64,000 nucleotides of DNA from Amblyornis subalaris (lineage: Eukaryota; Chordata; Aves; Passeriformes; Ptilonorhynchidae): positions 12,243,316 to 12,307,315 of the forward strand of contig JACAXG010000008.1 of assembly GCA_018881555.1 (NCBI GenBank), written 5' to 3'. The notes under the pieces were generated by a model. It did no database searches and had not been told where the DNA came from. It saw only the letters and a program-made list of their open reading frames with translations. The first letter of the stretch is position 1, and the number at the start of each line of letters is the position of its first letter. A program made the translations under genes and the position numbers. Below are positions 35,640 through 48,182 of this stretch, in pieces.

Positions 35640-38100
35640 AGCACTGAGGCACAAAACCAGATGTGAAGTGCTCAGAAAAGCTCTGGCACAGACATGCAAG
35701 TCCAGCTCACCCCTCCAGCCTCAGGAGAAGGGCAGTGGCACGGTTGGGGCTGTTGCTGTTGGGACCATCTGGGGTTAGTGGGGTGCTGGTGGTCAGGATG
35801 CAGCAGCTGCATGCACCCATGTCACAGCTGCCCTTCCCTGCACATCACAGGGCTTTTGAACAGGATTCGGCCTTTTGCATCCTGACTGCTTTCATGATTA
35901 TTGGGAAACAAAGATTGCTTTATGGAAAGAGAATGAAAAAAAAAAAAAATAATTTCTGCTCTGAGGAACAGATCTTGTTTCCTTCCTTTCTTCCCAGTCA
36001 CAGATGACCCTCACAGCTATGGTCTGATCAACATTTCTGGTTGATGGGCAGCAGAGAGGAGCAGCCCCTGTGTGCACCCCATCTGAGATCAGGGGAGATG
36101 CCCTGTCTGGGACCTGCCTGACCACAAGTGTGGTATCCAGCTGTGGCAGCAAACACTGGATTGGGCATCGATGCCTTGTCTCATCAACTGATGAGAGAGT
36201 CCCCCGGTACTACTCTGTGATCGAGTTCTTCTTGGGGTCACATTTGACCTGAAAAATTGCATTTCCTTTGAAATGAAGTTGGAAGACACTTTAATACAAG
36301 TGAACATGTGTTTCAAGTTTCATCAGGAGGCAGAAAAGTAAAAACAAGTTAATCCATAAATCTGTACTTGTTGGAATACCGTTTTGGTAATGTATATTAT
36401 TACAAGTGAACTAATGTATGCCTTGCAGAAATACCTTATGAGCATATTTATATGGGTAGATGTTTGTGTGGATGTATGTATATAGGCAGAAAGGGAGGGA
36501 GATTTCAACACTATGCTCTGCGGTGGATAGTTTTTTCTTTTGATTTGCCCTGTATGACAAGGATCTTTCCATCCTGCTCTTCTTTTGCTTGCTAGATGCA
36601 GATACAGGGAAGGAAGAACACTGTCATTGCTTTCTTGGTTCTCTTTAAGCAGTTGTAAAAACACAACAGTGACTTTTTTCCCACTGTTTTAAAAATACTC
36701 TTCCTCTGTGGTAATTCACTGCAAGGCTGAATTTAAAAAGAGCCTGTTTAATTCAGCAGCAGAGGGCTTCCACTGCCGCATACTCACTGTTTTATCATGG
36801 AACTGCTCAGAATATTTTGTGTTTGAAAATACAGCCTTGACAAATGGAATAAATTGTAAGGGCAATTCATTATGGTATGCTCTATTTTTAGCAAAAGGAC
36901 ACTGCAGAATGTCTGTCTAACCAGAATATGGCATTAGGCTCTCTGAATTTACAGGGAGTTGCTTTGTTGGCAGGAATAAAAAAAAACAGGAACATAGTTT
37001 AAACTCTAAAGGTAAATAAAAGTTGGCTGGCCTTTGGAGGTCTGCTGCTGCTCTTTCTGGGATAAGTGACAATCCTTAATGGAAATTAAATCTCATTTAT
37101 CATATCCTCAGGGGCCCTGGAATGGTACTATGGGACTCCACGGTGGACACTTGCCATTAGTTTTTTGGAGCACGCTAACAACAGAGGGAAATGGCAACTC
37201 TGACAACGGCTGTTTCATTGAGGAAAGGTCTGTTGAAGCCTGGTTTTGCAAAAGCAGAAGGGTGTGGGGAGCGGCGGCACAGGCCCTCGCTGACATCAGT
37301 GAACAGGCAGCGCATGATGGGGTGACTAATGAAGTCAGGTCTGTTTCAGGGTAATCAACTTATCACAGTCTCATGTGATGATATGTTCTTGGATTCCTCC
37401 AAGCCATGGGCCATACATGAGAGATCTGGGCCATTTGGGACACTGTACATGCTCTCTGCTTGACGCATGGTTCAGCAACAGCTTGCTTTGATTGTAAGAG
37501 GACAAGAATAGAAATTAATATCAACTGTTAATCCAACATCTGCACACTTTGCTTAGAGCAGGAATCAGCCATGGCTGGGCATTCGGGCTGAGTCTTTGCA
37601 GGTAGAAGGACTTTTCTCTGCCACTGTCAGATTGTGATTTAGTTATGACCTCTCTGAGGATCTGTGCATCTAGAAACATCATCTTTTAAAGATTTCAGTA
37701 GTGCTGCTAATACACAAGGAGCAACGATTTTTTTTCCCACACTACAACTAACCCCATACAAATGACTTTGAAGATGCATCATGTCTCAGCAGAAATGTGT
37801 GGTGAAAAGCCAGCAGGATGCCTCCATCTTTTCCAAAGGTTTCTGTCAAAGCGGCAGCACACTGAGGGTTTGTACCCTGGGGCTGTCAAAACTTGGGAGT
37901 TGTCAGGGCAATGGCTTGGAAAAAGAATAACTGGGCCACGGGCTATAGCACCCGGGTAGCTTTAGAAATTTATCAGGAGATTTAAAATATTTATAATTTT
38001 TTGGCACGTAATAGCCTTATCCAAACAGAGGACAGCATTGTGCATTAAAACAAAAGCCATGCATAACAAATGCCGTAAAATAAATCGTAGCACATTCAAA
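35640..38100. other. Intergenic, no gene seen
   Basis: AT-rich intergenic DNA. A run of A at about 35937-35949 and short ORFs are present, but nothing resembles a known protein. The stretch 36700-36930 is AT-rich and free of recognisable repeats, which would be compatible with conserved non-coding DNA. I cannot test that. Confidence 0.6.
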
Positions 38101-38345
38101 CCAGTGTGCAGATGCTAATCCTCACATCCCCGCGGGGCAGCTCATCCGCTAACCCAGCACCCAGCCAGTAATGCTAAAGATCCAGCAGCTGAGGCTCATG
38201 GTAGCTAAAGGTTTGCTTTTTCAGAAGCCGCGGGCACCGTAATTCCGTGGGATTTCATGACTAAGTGACCATAAATGGCATTGCTGCGCAGCTGGCAGCG
38301 CCGAGCCTGGCTCAGCATCACAGCCGGGTCCTCCCAGCCTCCCGC
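38100..38345. promoter_or_regulatory. Candidate upstream enhancer with a CArG box
   Basis: CCATAAATGG at 38269-38278 fits the SRF site consensus CC(A/T)6GG exactly. TGACTAAG (38257-38264 region) and a CAGCTG E-box at about 38289 lie nearby, in a locally CpG-richer segment. The site is about 5 kb upstream of the FLNB start. Around four CC(A/T)6GG matches are expected by chance in 64 kb, so this is only a candidate. Confidence 0.3.
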
Positions 38346-41300
38346 ATCAAAGGTTCCCAAACACACCGCACATTTTCTTCACCCATTACGTTATTTACTG
38401 AGTTCTGAAAGACAATAAAAGTGTTTCTTCTCAATTGATGAAGTAGTCATTAAGCCTCTCCTTTCGTTACCATGATCTCTACCAAGCGAAGCAAAACCGA
38501 GACAAGCCGTTCAAGTCAAAGCATGAAGCAAATGGATTGCGTCATATGGATTGCATTTTCCTTATTCAGCAGCTCTTTGGAAGGCAAAGAAGCTCTGCAT
38601 TATACAGATATTGGCTAGGACCTTTGATACAACTTGTTCTGAGTTTTTCCATCTTCTGTTTCCTCCTACCTCTGTTATCCAAGGAAGACAGCATTATGAA
38701 TGCCTGCAGTAGTCCAAATCGGACAGAGGGATGTCTTTAGGCAGAGATGTCTTTAGAAGTATGCTGAAAATATAACTTGTTCTGGAATTTATATTGAAAT
38801 TTATCATTTGAAGGTGTATTTAGGCAACAGTTGCTTTCAGTAGCAGTTGTGTCTGGGACATTTTTTCATCTCTCTGTGTCTGGAAGAATATGGATTTCCT
38901 TCTGCAGAGTTCTTGCTGCATTATNCATGTGTGTGTATATATGTCTTGCTGCATTATATATGTATCCAGAAGCTGAAACTGGTGCCAAAAGCAGCCATCC
39001 ATCTGGCAAACACAGTGCTTTGCCAGAACTTACAGTGCTGCTCTTGCCTTGTGTCCCAGGGAGACTTGCAGCTGGAATCTAAAGGTCTGGTTTTGACACA
39101 GGCTGTAAATAGCCCAAGAGCAAGGCTGTTTGTGCTTTTTGCTATCTTGAAATCAGAGGAGACAACTAAAGTGAAATCCATCTAGCACATACTGGAAGAG
39201 CAAGGACAGGGCATTCCCTGGGAGTGTCTCATGCAGGAATTCACCTCATTTATTTGTCCAAAATACCCTTGCTGCTTGTTCCCGTGGAAATGTTGTGAAG
39301 TTCGTCTCTTTTGATTGGTTCATCTATTTTTCTGACTGATAAATTGCTGCAGGGTGTTTCATTTTACTTCTAATTTGTGAAGATGGTTTTAAATGAAAAA
39401 ACATATACTCACAGCCATGGATAAGCATTTCTAGCATTTCTCTTTCCAAAATTCAAACAAAGCTGTGTTGGTACCTGAGGACAATGCCTGGCAGTGCACA
39501 TGTCCCAACAGCACTGCCTGCTCTCAGCCAGGACCCCCACCGAGCACCAGGAATGCGGTGATGGCTGCACTGTGGGTGTCCGAACNAAACATAGCTTACC
39601 CAAATAAATGTGACTTGACATATCAAACATGAAGTTGAAAAATAATTTGAAATAGCAGCTCATTTTTAAAATAACTCAGGATCTGATTTCATGACCTGGG
39701 AAGTCAGATCCTATACAAACCCACACAATGCTCCAGTGTGCAGCTAATCAGGGCTTCCTGCCCCTAGCAGATACCGCAGACACGGGCCTCATTAGACATT
39801 TTCTGTGCTTACTTCCAACTTTACCTACTGCTTGTGTTTGCACTCAGAGCAACCAGAGCTTTCTTCCTATGATGATACACCCATTTTTCTCAGGGTCTGA
39901 ATTTCTTTTCTTGTGCCTTTACTCCACAAGTTGGAGTTTGCAGGAGTGATAGTGTAAAATCGGAATTAAGCATCTCACATCTGCCAGAGCTCATGGACTG
40001 CACAGAACTCCAAGTGTTCCCCAGTTACTCTTCAGGAGCTGTTTTAACCCGAGATACAGATGAATAGTTGTGTTTGACTGCAGAGGAGCAGCCAAGCTCC
40101 TCCTTGGGACAGCTGGATGTAGNGTAGGAAGGAACACTTTCCAGGGGAACAGTGTATATTTTTTAAACAAACCAAAACTCTTCTGTGTGACATAAACAAA
40201 ATTGTTGACCTATGTCCAGCCAAAGGGGGAGGTTGTTTGGCTCTCCTGGCACACACCCTGGGATGCAGCAGTGGGGTGAGAATGCCAGTGCACGGAGTGA
40301 GTGAAAACACAGCTATTTCAGAGAAAATGCATGACTCTGCAGTGCTCACTTCTACCATCCCCACTGCAGTGTTCTCATGATGGCGAACGACCAACCCCAA
40401 AAGCACTTTAAGTGGATTTGCTTTCTGCAAAAGGCTGAAGTCACGCTCCTTTCTCTCTTTTAAACATTCTCACAAAAATATTCCCAGACAGAAATCTTGC
40501 ATAAAAGAAGCCTTAAATCTACTGACTCATTTGAAAGCTGCTTTATTAGCCCCTACACGGGCTGATAAGCCTTGCCTGATGCATAAGGACACGAGGGCTG
40601 TGCATTGTTCTGCTGCTCAGCTCAGTGCAGTGCTGGCAGCCTGGGCTTGATCCAGCCAAGCAATTAGAGAATTTAACTTCCTCCATAAATGCTTATACGT
40701 GTGAGGCCATGTGTTCGGGGGCATTCCTCTGCTCGAAAGGAATCTAACATTTTAAACATGTTGCAGAAGCAGATGGAATGGCAGAGGCCTCTGTGGACAG
40801 CATCACATTGATCTGGGTGAGAATTAGGAATAATAAAAGGTGGAAAAAAAGATCTTGGACCTGGCTAGCAGTCACCAGCCTCAAGCCACCCTTCCCCCTG
40901 CATAGTTGTTAGTCAGTTCTGCTATTAGTAAGTATATTGCAGCATAACAATGTCCTGCAGCTGAGCTCTGCCCAGCAACACCCTCGAGGAGGAAAGGCGG
41001 GTGTGCGGGTGCAAGAAGCACCAGCCAGGGGAAAAGGGCAGGGTGTTGCCGCTGTCCCAGAACAAATGGAAGACACCACCCCGGGGTGGGCAGGAGGAAG
41101 GTGGCAACTTGGAAAACCCTGGGCTGTGTGTGCTGGCACAGGCCCTAGCAGGCAGTGGGGGGTGTCCAGGGACAGCTCAGCGAGGGTTTGTCCTAAGAAA
41201 CTGGAGTTCCCAGGTGGGAGAAAACAGGGCAGGAAGAAAGCTGAGCGAATCACCCACCCCCATGGCACAATCAATGCCTTACCTATTCCTACGATCTTCT

Positions 41301-43049
41301 CTGAGTGTAAACTTCTCTTAAAAAATGTAAGATTCCCCTGCAGGGATCCTCACTCTGCTCTGGCTCGGCCCTTAACTTGTAGGGCAAAACCTGCAATTCC
41401 CACATTCCTGCTTTTCTCAAAATGGTGATTCCTGGATTTTGTGAAGCAGGTCCAAAATCAGCAGCTTAAGAAAGAAAAGCACTAAAAGGTATGTGAATGG
41501 GAGAAGATGGCATNGGAAAGGTGTTACTGCTGGAGCTAGCTGGGCAGCTGGCACCTCTTGCTCNTTGTGTGCCTGACAGAGCCCTGAAATGGGAGATAAT
41601 ATCGAGAATGAGCCCAGACACAAGCTGTCCCATTGAAAAGGACCAAAAAGTAAAAATAGATCCTTTTCAATCAAAGAACTGTGTATTTCAAAGGGCAATT
41701 CAGCCACTGCAGCAGTTGGCACTGCACTTCACATCAGCCATCTGGTACGGCGCTCCCAGCAAGGAACTTTGTCTTTGTAAGCATTGTCACTTCCCTANAG
41801 GTTAAAACATCAACCAAGGGCCTGGTATGACAAAGAGTGAAAAAACAGAGCCCTACCAAGCCCAGTCCTACTAATCAGAGTGAGCAAGAGCAAAATGTTA
41901 CAGGGCAACAAGGTTGAGGCATGGCTTGAGACCCTTTTTTGAGGGTGGTTACTGTGCCTTAGTTCCAGCTGCCCCATTGCTGCAATAGTGGTGTTAGAGA
42001 AGGGGGGGGGAAGAGTGAGTTATAGATAGAGCAGCCTCAGGTAGGTGGTTTTATCTTTACAACCCTGGTGATAACATGGTTTGCAGCAGGATGGAGGTGA
42101 TCTGATCCACCTGGGGCCAGTAGTGGTATGTGGGAGCCCCACGGGGCCCGGGCAGTGAGGATGTCGTGCTGCCTGGGCNGGGCTGCAGGAGCCCTGCAAA
42201 GCTCTGGGTTATCACCACTGCCCTCTCAGAGGCACTGGCTGTTTGCACAGGCACAGCATGGTGGCTGCCCAGGTGCCTCTGGGGGCCCTTGTTTGCTTTT
42301 GGCTTCTCTGAGGCTCAAGCCTGGGGAGGGAGAAGGCAGCAGCTCCTCTAGGGACCAGAAACACTTCCCACCTTGTACATATACCAGGAGGGCCAGGTGC
42401 ACCCACAAGAAGTCTCCTTCTGCTTTCTGAACAGCAATCGTCTTCTGGGTATAGCTCCTTTTTGCTGGACTTTGTATGTAAAACTCTTCCTCCATTCTGC
42501 ATGGACTTTAGTCCCTTTGGCACAGCCATCGCTGGCTGGCAAGCAACTGGCATGACTGTGTCTTAAAGCATGGGGCTGAGCGGGGCACATGCCAGCACAC
42601 CTGTGTTATCTCCTGTCTCTCGGGTGCAGTAGGTGGGAAGACTCTGCAGTGAGAGGCTTCGATCCTGTGGGAAAAGCACCAATCTCGCTGTTAACACATT
42701 GGTGCTGCTGGTGCTCAGCTGGCACAGGTATTGTGGCAGAGCCGCAGCCCAGAGCCTGGGAGCTCCATACAGACAGATGAGCCATTCCCTGTTCCGTGAC
42801 AGGCTGGTTTGGCCCCAGAAGAGCCTTCCTCCTGCTCCTTCGCCAGCTTTGGCAGTGGCGTGCCGAGTTTTCTGTGGTTCTCACAGCAGCTGTGAATTTT
42901 CCTTCCGCAAAGCAGAAATCCTCTCCCAGGTTCCTTGACAGCAGCAAATTTCCAGTAGTGAAGTGGCGGGGGGTGATGAAGTGGTTGCAAACTGTTCAAG
43001 TGCAGCTGGAGAACGGCTTCGTTGTGGGGCAGGCCGGTTTCCGTTCCCG
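38346..43049. other. Intergenic, no gene seen
   Basis: Mixed-composition intergenic DNA without a recognisable coding exon. It includes the 33-bp duplication at 38911-38957 and a G9 run at 42002-42010. Confidence 0.6.
38911..38957. repeat. Tandem duplication with 33-nt period
   Basis: TCTTGCTGCATTAT occurs at 38911-38924 and again at 38944-38957. A GT/AT-rich spacer lies between and recurs in part after the second copy. Confidence 0.7.
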
Positions 43050-43320
43050 GCAGATCCAGCCGTTCTTANAGCTCCTAGGAACACTGATGAAGTGGGCAGA
43101 GGGTCCCTGCGGGCACAGCCCGGCTCCAGCCCCGCCGCGCCCTGAGGGCGAACCGCCCCCCAAGCCCTTGGCGCTGCTGCCCCCTGCCGGCCTGGACGGG
43201 CCCCACCCGGCCCGGCCCTCACGGCGGCCCCGCAGCTCCCGGCGTCGGACAAGCCCCAGCGAAACGCGTTTTTGATTTAATTTGATAAAAATCCCCGCAA
43301 AAAAAACCCCGCGGCGGTGA
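43050..43320. promoter_or_regulatory. CpG-rich segment, left part, abutting a CR1 end
   Basis: About 26 CpGs in about 280 bp with GC near 65%; rough observed/expected is about 0.8. It ends exactly where the CR1 tail starts at 43321. A second CpG-rich stretch resumes beyond the CR1. No exon was recognised. Confidence 0.55.
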
Positions 43321-44040
43321 AATCATAGAGCCATAGAATCGCTTAAGTTGGAAAGGCCCTCTAAGATCACGAAGTCCAACCATTAACCCAGCACTGCCGA
43401 GCTACCACTAACCCATGTCCCTCAGTGCCACAACTACANGGCTTTTAAACACCTCCAGGGATGGTGATTCCACCGGTGACCTGGGCAGCCCCTTCCAGTA
43501 CTTGACAGTGCTTTTGGTGAAGCAATTTTCCTTAATATCCAATCTAAACCTTCCCCGGTGCAACTTGAGGCTGTTTCCTCTTGTCCTGTCACTTGTTACC
43601 TGGGAGAAGAGACCGACCCCCACCTGGCTACACCCTTCTTTCAGGTGTTGTAGAGCAATAAGGTCCTCCCTGAGCCTCCTTTTCGCCAGGTTAAACAACC
43701 CCAGCTTCCTCAGCTGCTCCTCATCAGACTTGTGCTCCAGACCCTTCCCCAGCTCCATCGCCCTTCTCTGGACATGCTCCAGCACCTCAGTGTCTTTTGT
43801 GTAGTGAGGTGCCCAAAACTGAACCCAGGATCTGACGTGTGGCATCACCAGTGCCCAGTACAGGGAGACAATCTCTGCCCTGGTTCTGCTGGCCACACTA
43901 GTGCTGATACAGCCAGGAATACCATTGGCCTTCTTGGCCACCTNGGCACATTCTGGCTCATGTTCAGCTGCTGTGAACCAGCACCCCCAGGTCCTTTTCC
44001 AANGGGCAACTTTCCCACAACTCTGCCGCAAAATCACCCA
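43321..44040 (-). mobile_element. CR1 LINE, 5'-truncated copy with the reverse-transcriptase ORF C-terminus
   Basis: On the minus strand the element ends with GATTCTATGGCTCTATGATT at 43340-43321, the CR1 3' terminus. Upstream, an open frame (about 44037-43408) encodes the C-terminal part of CR1 ORF2. Recognisable motifs are [68 protein letters not shown] and [11 protein letters not shown], closing with VALRDMG and a stop. CR1 is the main non-LTR retrotransposon of birds. The endonuclease and most of the reverse transcriptase are missing, so this copy cannot move by itself. Two Ns fall inside. The upper boundary is approximate, because homology fades near 44005-44040. Confidence 0.93.
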
Positions 44041-44340
44041 AAGCCTGCTCAGCTGATGGGTTCGCTTGCTCTCCCCAAGCCTTGAGAACCGCAGTGGTGG
44101 GGTGGGAGCAGGGAAGGGGCTGTGCTGCCCCTGCCGCGGCCTGGGAGTATCTCCTCATGCCGCAGGAATGTGGTTATGTCATGGCGAGTCCCCCACACGC
44201 CCCGCCGCTGCCTCCCAGCCGGCCGCCGGCCGACAGCTCTGGGAAGCATCGTTACTGCTGAAATGGAGGCATANATTTCTGCTGGCAGGGCTCCTGGCTG
44301 TGAAAACTTGTAAGCCGTAACAACCGCTCACTGCGACAAA
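44041..44340. promoter_or_regulatory. CpG-rich segment, right part, beyond the CR1
   Basis: This segment has many CpGs, including the cluster GCCGGCCGCCGGCCG near 44220, and GC-rich sequence. It looks like the continuation of the CpG-rich segment left of the CR1. No exon was recognised. Confidence 0.45.
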
Positions 44341-45179
44341 GTTACTCGGACATTTCCCATGGTCCTGGTCCCATCCCTCAGCGCTGGGGGCAGGAAGAGG
44401 GGGAAAGGGTTTTAAAAACTTTTGATTTTTCTTATGTAGTTGAGCGTTACCGGGGGTGATATTTCTGACTGTACATGAATCCTTCCTGCTGAACTCATGG
44501 GGCATGACGCACCCACAGGAGGCGAGAGCATGCCCGAGACAAGAGTGGCTGAAGTACACTCCTGCTGAGCTGCTCTTTCTGAGGATTTGTATTTCTTTTT
44601 CCAGCCGAGGAGCTTTATTATTACAGAAAGAACATGAGATTTTTATGAGTGATTTTACAAATTAGTTTCTCAAATTGTTTGCAGCAGCACAAGAAATGTT
44701 GCAGTCATTAAAGTTCATAGAAAGTATCAAATGCTCCATCACCGCAAAGCTTTTCTTTGTGCAATAGAAACAAAGCAAAGTCGCCCCTGGCATGTTTAGA
44801 CGTCTGACTCTGAAACGCTGTTCGTCACCTCTCCACCATAGCATANGGCAACTCATCCTGCCCGTGTGCACATCGGTAGAACAAGCTGGGAACTGAACCA
44901 GCACAAACCCAGCTACAAACATGATTTTAAAAACAAACAACTAATTATTTCCATTCACCTCATTTAATTTGGGCTCATGTAGAAATGTTCATCCAATAGT
45001 CCAAAATATGTCACGTATTAGAAGAGCTAAAGAGTCCAACCCAATGAATGAGTCATCACCCAGTGGATGAAATCCCATATCTTCATGGCTGCTCATAAAT
45101 AAGACAAGCTCAACTTTATAGTAAGTCATAAGTAAACAATGAACTATATGAAAATCAGACTCAGCTGTGTTATAACCGT

Positions 45180-45196
45180 ATGGGCACAGTGCCCAT
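45180..45196. repeat. Perfect 17-nt palindrome
   Basis: The sequence is ATGGGCAC, a central A, then GTGCCCAT. The 8-nt arms are perfect inverse complements. Confidence 0.85.
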
Positions 45197-48157
45197 GCAG
45201 AAATGAAAAGCGAATGTGATACCATCACCGTTCGGCTTTGGAGACTGAATTTGGGACTGAAACTCTTAAGAGGGGTTTTGATGCGTGTAGCAGGGCAGTC
45301 AGACATCCAGGCCTTCGAGGCCACTGCAGATGCCTGTTTGCAATAAACAACGCATTATCCCAGCCATTAGCACTTCTGAACCTCAGATCCCACTGGGCAG
45401 ATTTTCTGAAGCGATCATCTGGTATCTTCTCGCGACAGCCCAACATCTCCAGGCAGTGCTCCCGTGTTCTTGCAGCCTGCTCCTGCACCAGTGCTCTCTT
45501 CTAGGTGGAAATGAAGGGCAGCAAAAAGCTGTTCCTGCACCCTGAGATGAGCATCGGTACCTTTTGTGCATTCCCCATAACCTGAGTGCTGGGCTGGATT
45601 CACAGAGGTAGCTGGGGTTTTTGGTTTGTTAATAACTATTTGAACCAGTGTTGTGAGAGAAGGCAGGANATAGCAGAAAGTATTGATCAACCTCTACCTT
45701 GCTATAAAATTAACAGCATATAAAACACAGTATTGAAATAACTGGAAGCCCGACCACACTGCAGACAGCACAGCAGGAGGGCCAGGCAAGAGAAGATGTG
45801 TTGATGGCACCGAGAAAGACTCTNGCACATGGCAGGGGCAGCTGAAGCCACCTCCGAGTATGAGCTCCATTGTCCCCACAGGGAGGGTCTCCTCAGCCAC
45901 AAGCAGCTTGTGGTGCTGCAGCAAGTTTTGCAGCGGCATTTACTCCAATAAAAACATCTTTCTGCTCCTGAGGAAGTGTTTTGCTATCTTGTCAAAGACT
46001 CTGGGAAACATCTGCTAATATCCTATTTGTATTCGGGTTAATGGTGCAGGTGTGGTATTCAGAACATCGCAGGGAGCAAATCCTTGAATTTTAGGGAAAA
46101 CCAGGGTGTGCTTGGATGTGCTAGAGGGTGGACAAGGTTGACCCTCTCAGAGGATTTTTTCTTTTCATTAGAGTTGACAGCAGGTAACCATTAATGGCAG
46201 AGCTGCTGTCGCCTAAAGAAAGTGCTCCAGAGNTGGGTGCCAAACAGAGGAGCCACCTTTGAAGATTTCCAGGTCTGCATGGGCTCNGTGGTGCACTCTG
46301 AAGTGGAGATGTCCTGCTGCTCCCTCACCCTAACCTTTTCCTCTCAAGCACATCGGAGCAGCTCAGGCTGCCTTTAGGACAGTGGTAGGGCCAAGACAGT
46401 AGCTGTCTGGCTATAGGAAGGGAAGAGACCAAAGCAGCTTTTCCCTGAGAGAGCAAAGCTCCGGCATCTGCCAAAGTACACAAGGACACAGACCGCCTTG
46501 TAGCTGTCCCTGCAGAGCATGGGCTGGGGCAGATTGGGATATTCTTTCTAAATTGATGTGTCCAGACATGGGGGAGGGATCAAGATGTGTCGCAAGAATG
46601 AAAGCCCAGAAGAGGCCCAAGCCTGGTCACAGGAACTCGGTCAATCCCAGGGGATGCAGGGTCTCATGCTGGGGAATGGGGCCTGGCTCCCTTCCTCCTT
46701 CCTGCCCCGACATGACTGCATTTCTCTAAAAGGCTGAGAACAGTTGTGCCCTCTCAGGATTCCACAGATGATTTACAANTCCTCTCAGGAGACCTCCAAA
46801 GAGCTCCTCTGGCTCCCTGCCTCCNTGATGGTCCTTGACCCAAGTGGCTCCAACAGTCAGAGCAGGCTGGGCAGTACCACGACCCCAGCTCAGGCTTTTT
46901 CCAAAAAGGATGCTCCGATCAGGGAAGTTGTTTTGTTTTCTCAACCCTGTTACAGTTGTAACAGGGCAAAGCATGGATGATATCCACCCAGAGATGCAAC
47001 TGCACAAGCCCAGGTCACTGCTTTCTGTGCAAGCAGAGATCCTCTGTATATATTCTCTTTTTAACATTGGAAAATTATTGTACTTTGTTAATAAAGTTCT
47101 GTAAATGGATGAATAATTTCCACAAAGGAAAGAATGTTAAACTTGCATTGGCACAATGTTACTTCTAATCAAGTGATCTTCATAATTCTCCAGAACAAGC
47201 AAAACTTCATATTTTCNATATGTAACCATCTTTGTCACCCAAAGCACTTTGTATTCAATAAAAATACCAGCTTTCATTAAAGGGAAAAACCCTTTTGGTG
47301 TGCAGTTTTTCTGGCATTGCACATCTCTGGTTCCTTCACTCAACATGNTTAGAATTAAATCACAAAACCTTAACTCACCCTCTAATGATCTGTTTGTTTC
47401 CAGATTCATATTCCCACAATATGTTTGCTGACAGCAGTTGGGCTCTTTGACAAAAGTCAAGAAATTTTTCCCAATGATGTATATTTGCTTCGTTCTGGTG
47501 CATTACAGGGGAAGGGTGCAGGCTGTACAAGCTGTCACCAATAACGTGACTATAAGACCAAGTGTAATTTATTTAGTACAAGCTAAATGTTTATACTAAG
47601 TGTTTTTTGTTCNGAACATTATCACTTCAACATTGAGCTTTTTATGAAGAGAGTTGTGAGAAAGGTTGAGCCCTGTTTTGAAAGGATTTTTAAATTTAGC
47701 ATCACTATGTCTTGGAGCCAAGACCTCGTGCATANGGTTCTCTGGAGAATGATGGCAAAAAGCCGCTCTCCTCAGTTTCAGGCACTTCTAAACTGTTCTT
47801 TTTGACTTTGTATTATGTGTTAGAATGGAATAAAAGCAAACCAATTATCGAAAGGATATGTTGTTTCAAAATAAATACAGAATCTTACACCCCTAATAAT
47901 GTTGAATGTGGTACTTTGATACTATTGCACCTTATTTCTTTCTCCCGCTCTTAAAATAATCCCTTCAAATTCATATTAATTTCACAAAGCACTTTGATCT
48001 CAACAGAAACAAAACACACTGGGATGAAATCTGGTCCTACCAATATCTCCTCAGCCTTTCTCACCTGCCCACTGATGGATGGGGTCTGGAAGTTGTCTCC
48101 ACTTTGGTGTCCAGACACAGCTGCACTTGAGGCAGCAGTGACAAGCAGCCCTCACTT

Positions 48158-48182
48158 AATAAACTGGTGACACCAGTTTATT
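48158..48182. repeat. Perfect 25-nt palindrome with a partial third copy
   Basis: Two 12-nt arms, AATAAACTGGTG and its exact inverse complement, flank a single A. A further AAACTGGTGACA follows at about 48183-48194, so the arm sequence occurs three times in under 40 bp. Confidence 0.9.

Noticed and set aside
35432..35699. ORFs with repeating Trp-Met-Asp-Gly
   Set aside because: These are translations of the CCAT microsatellite.
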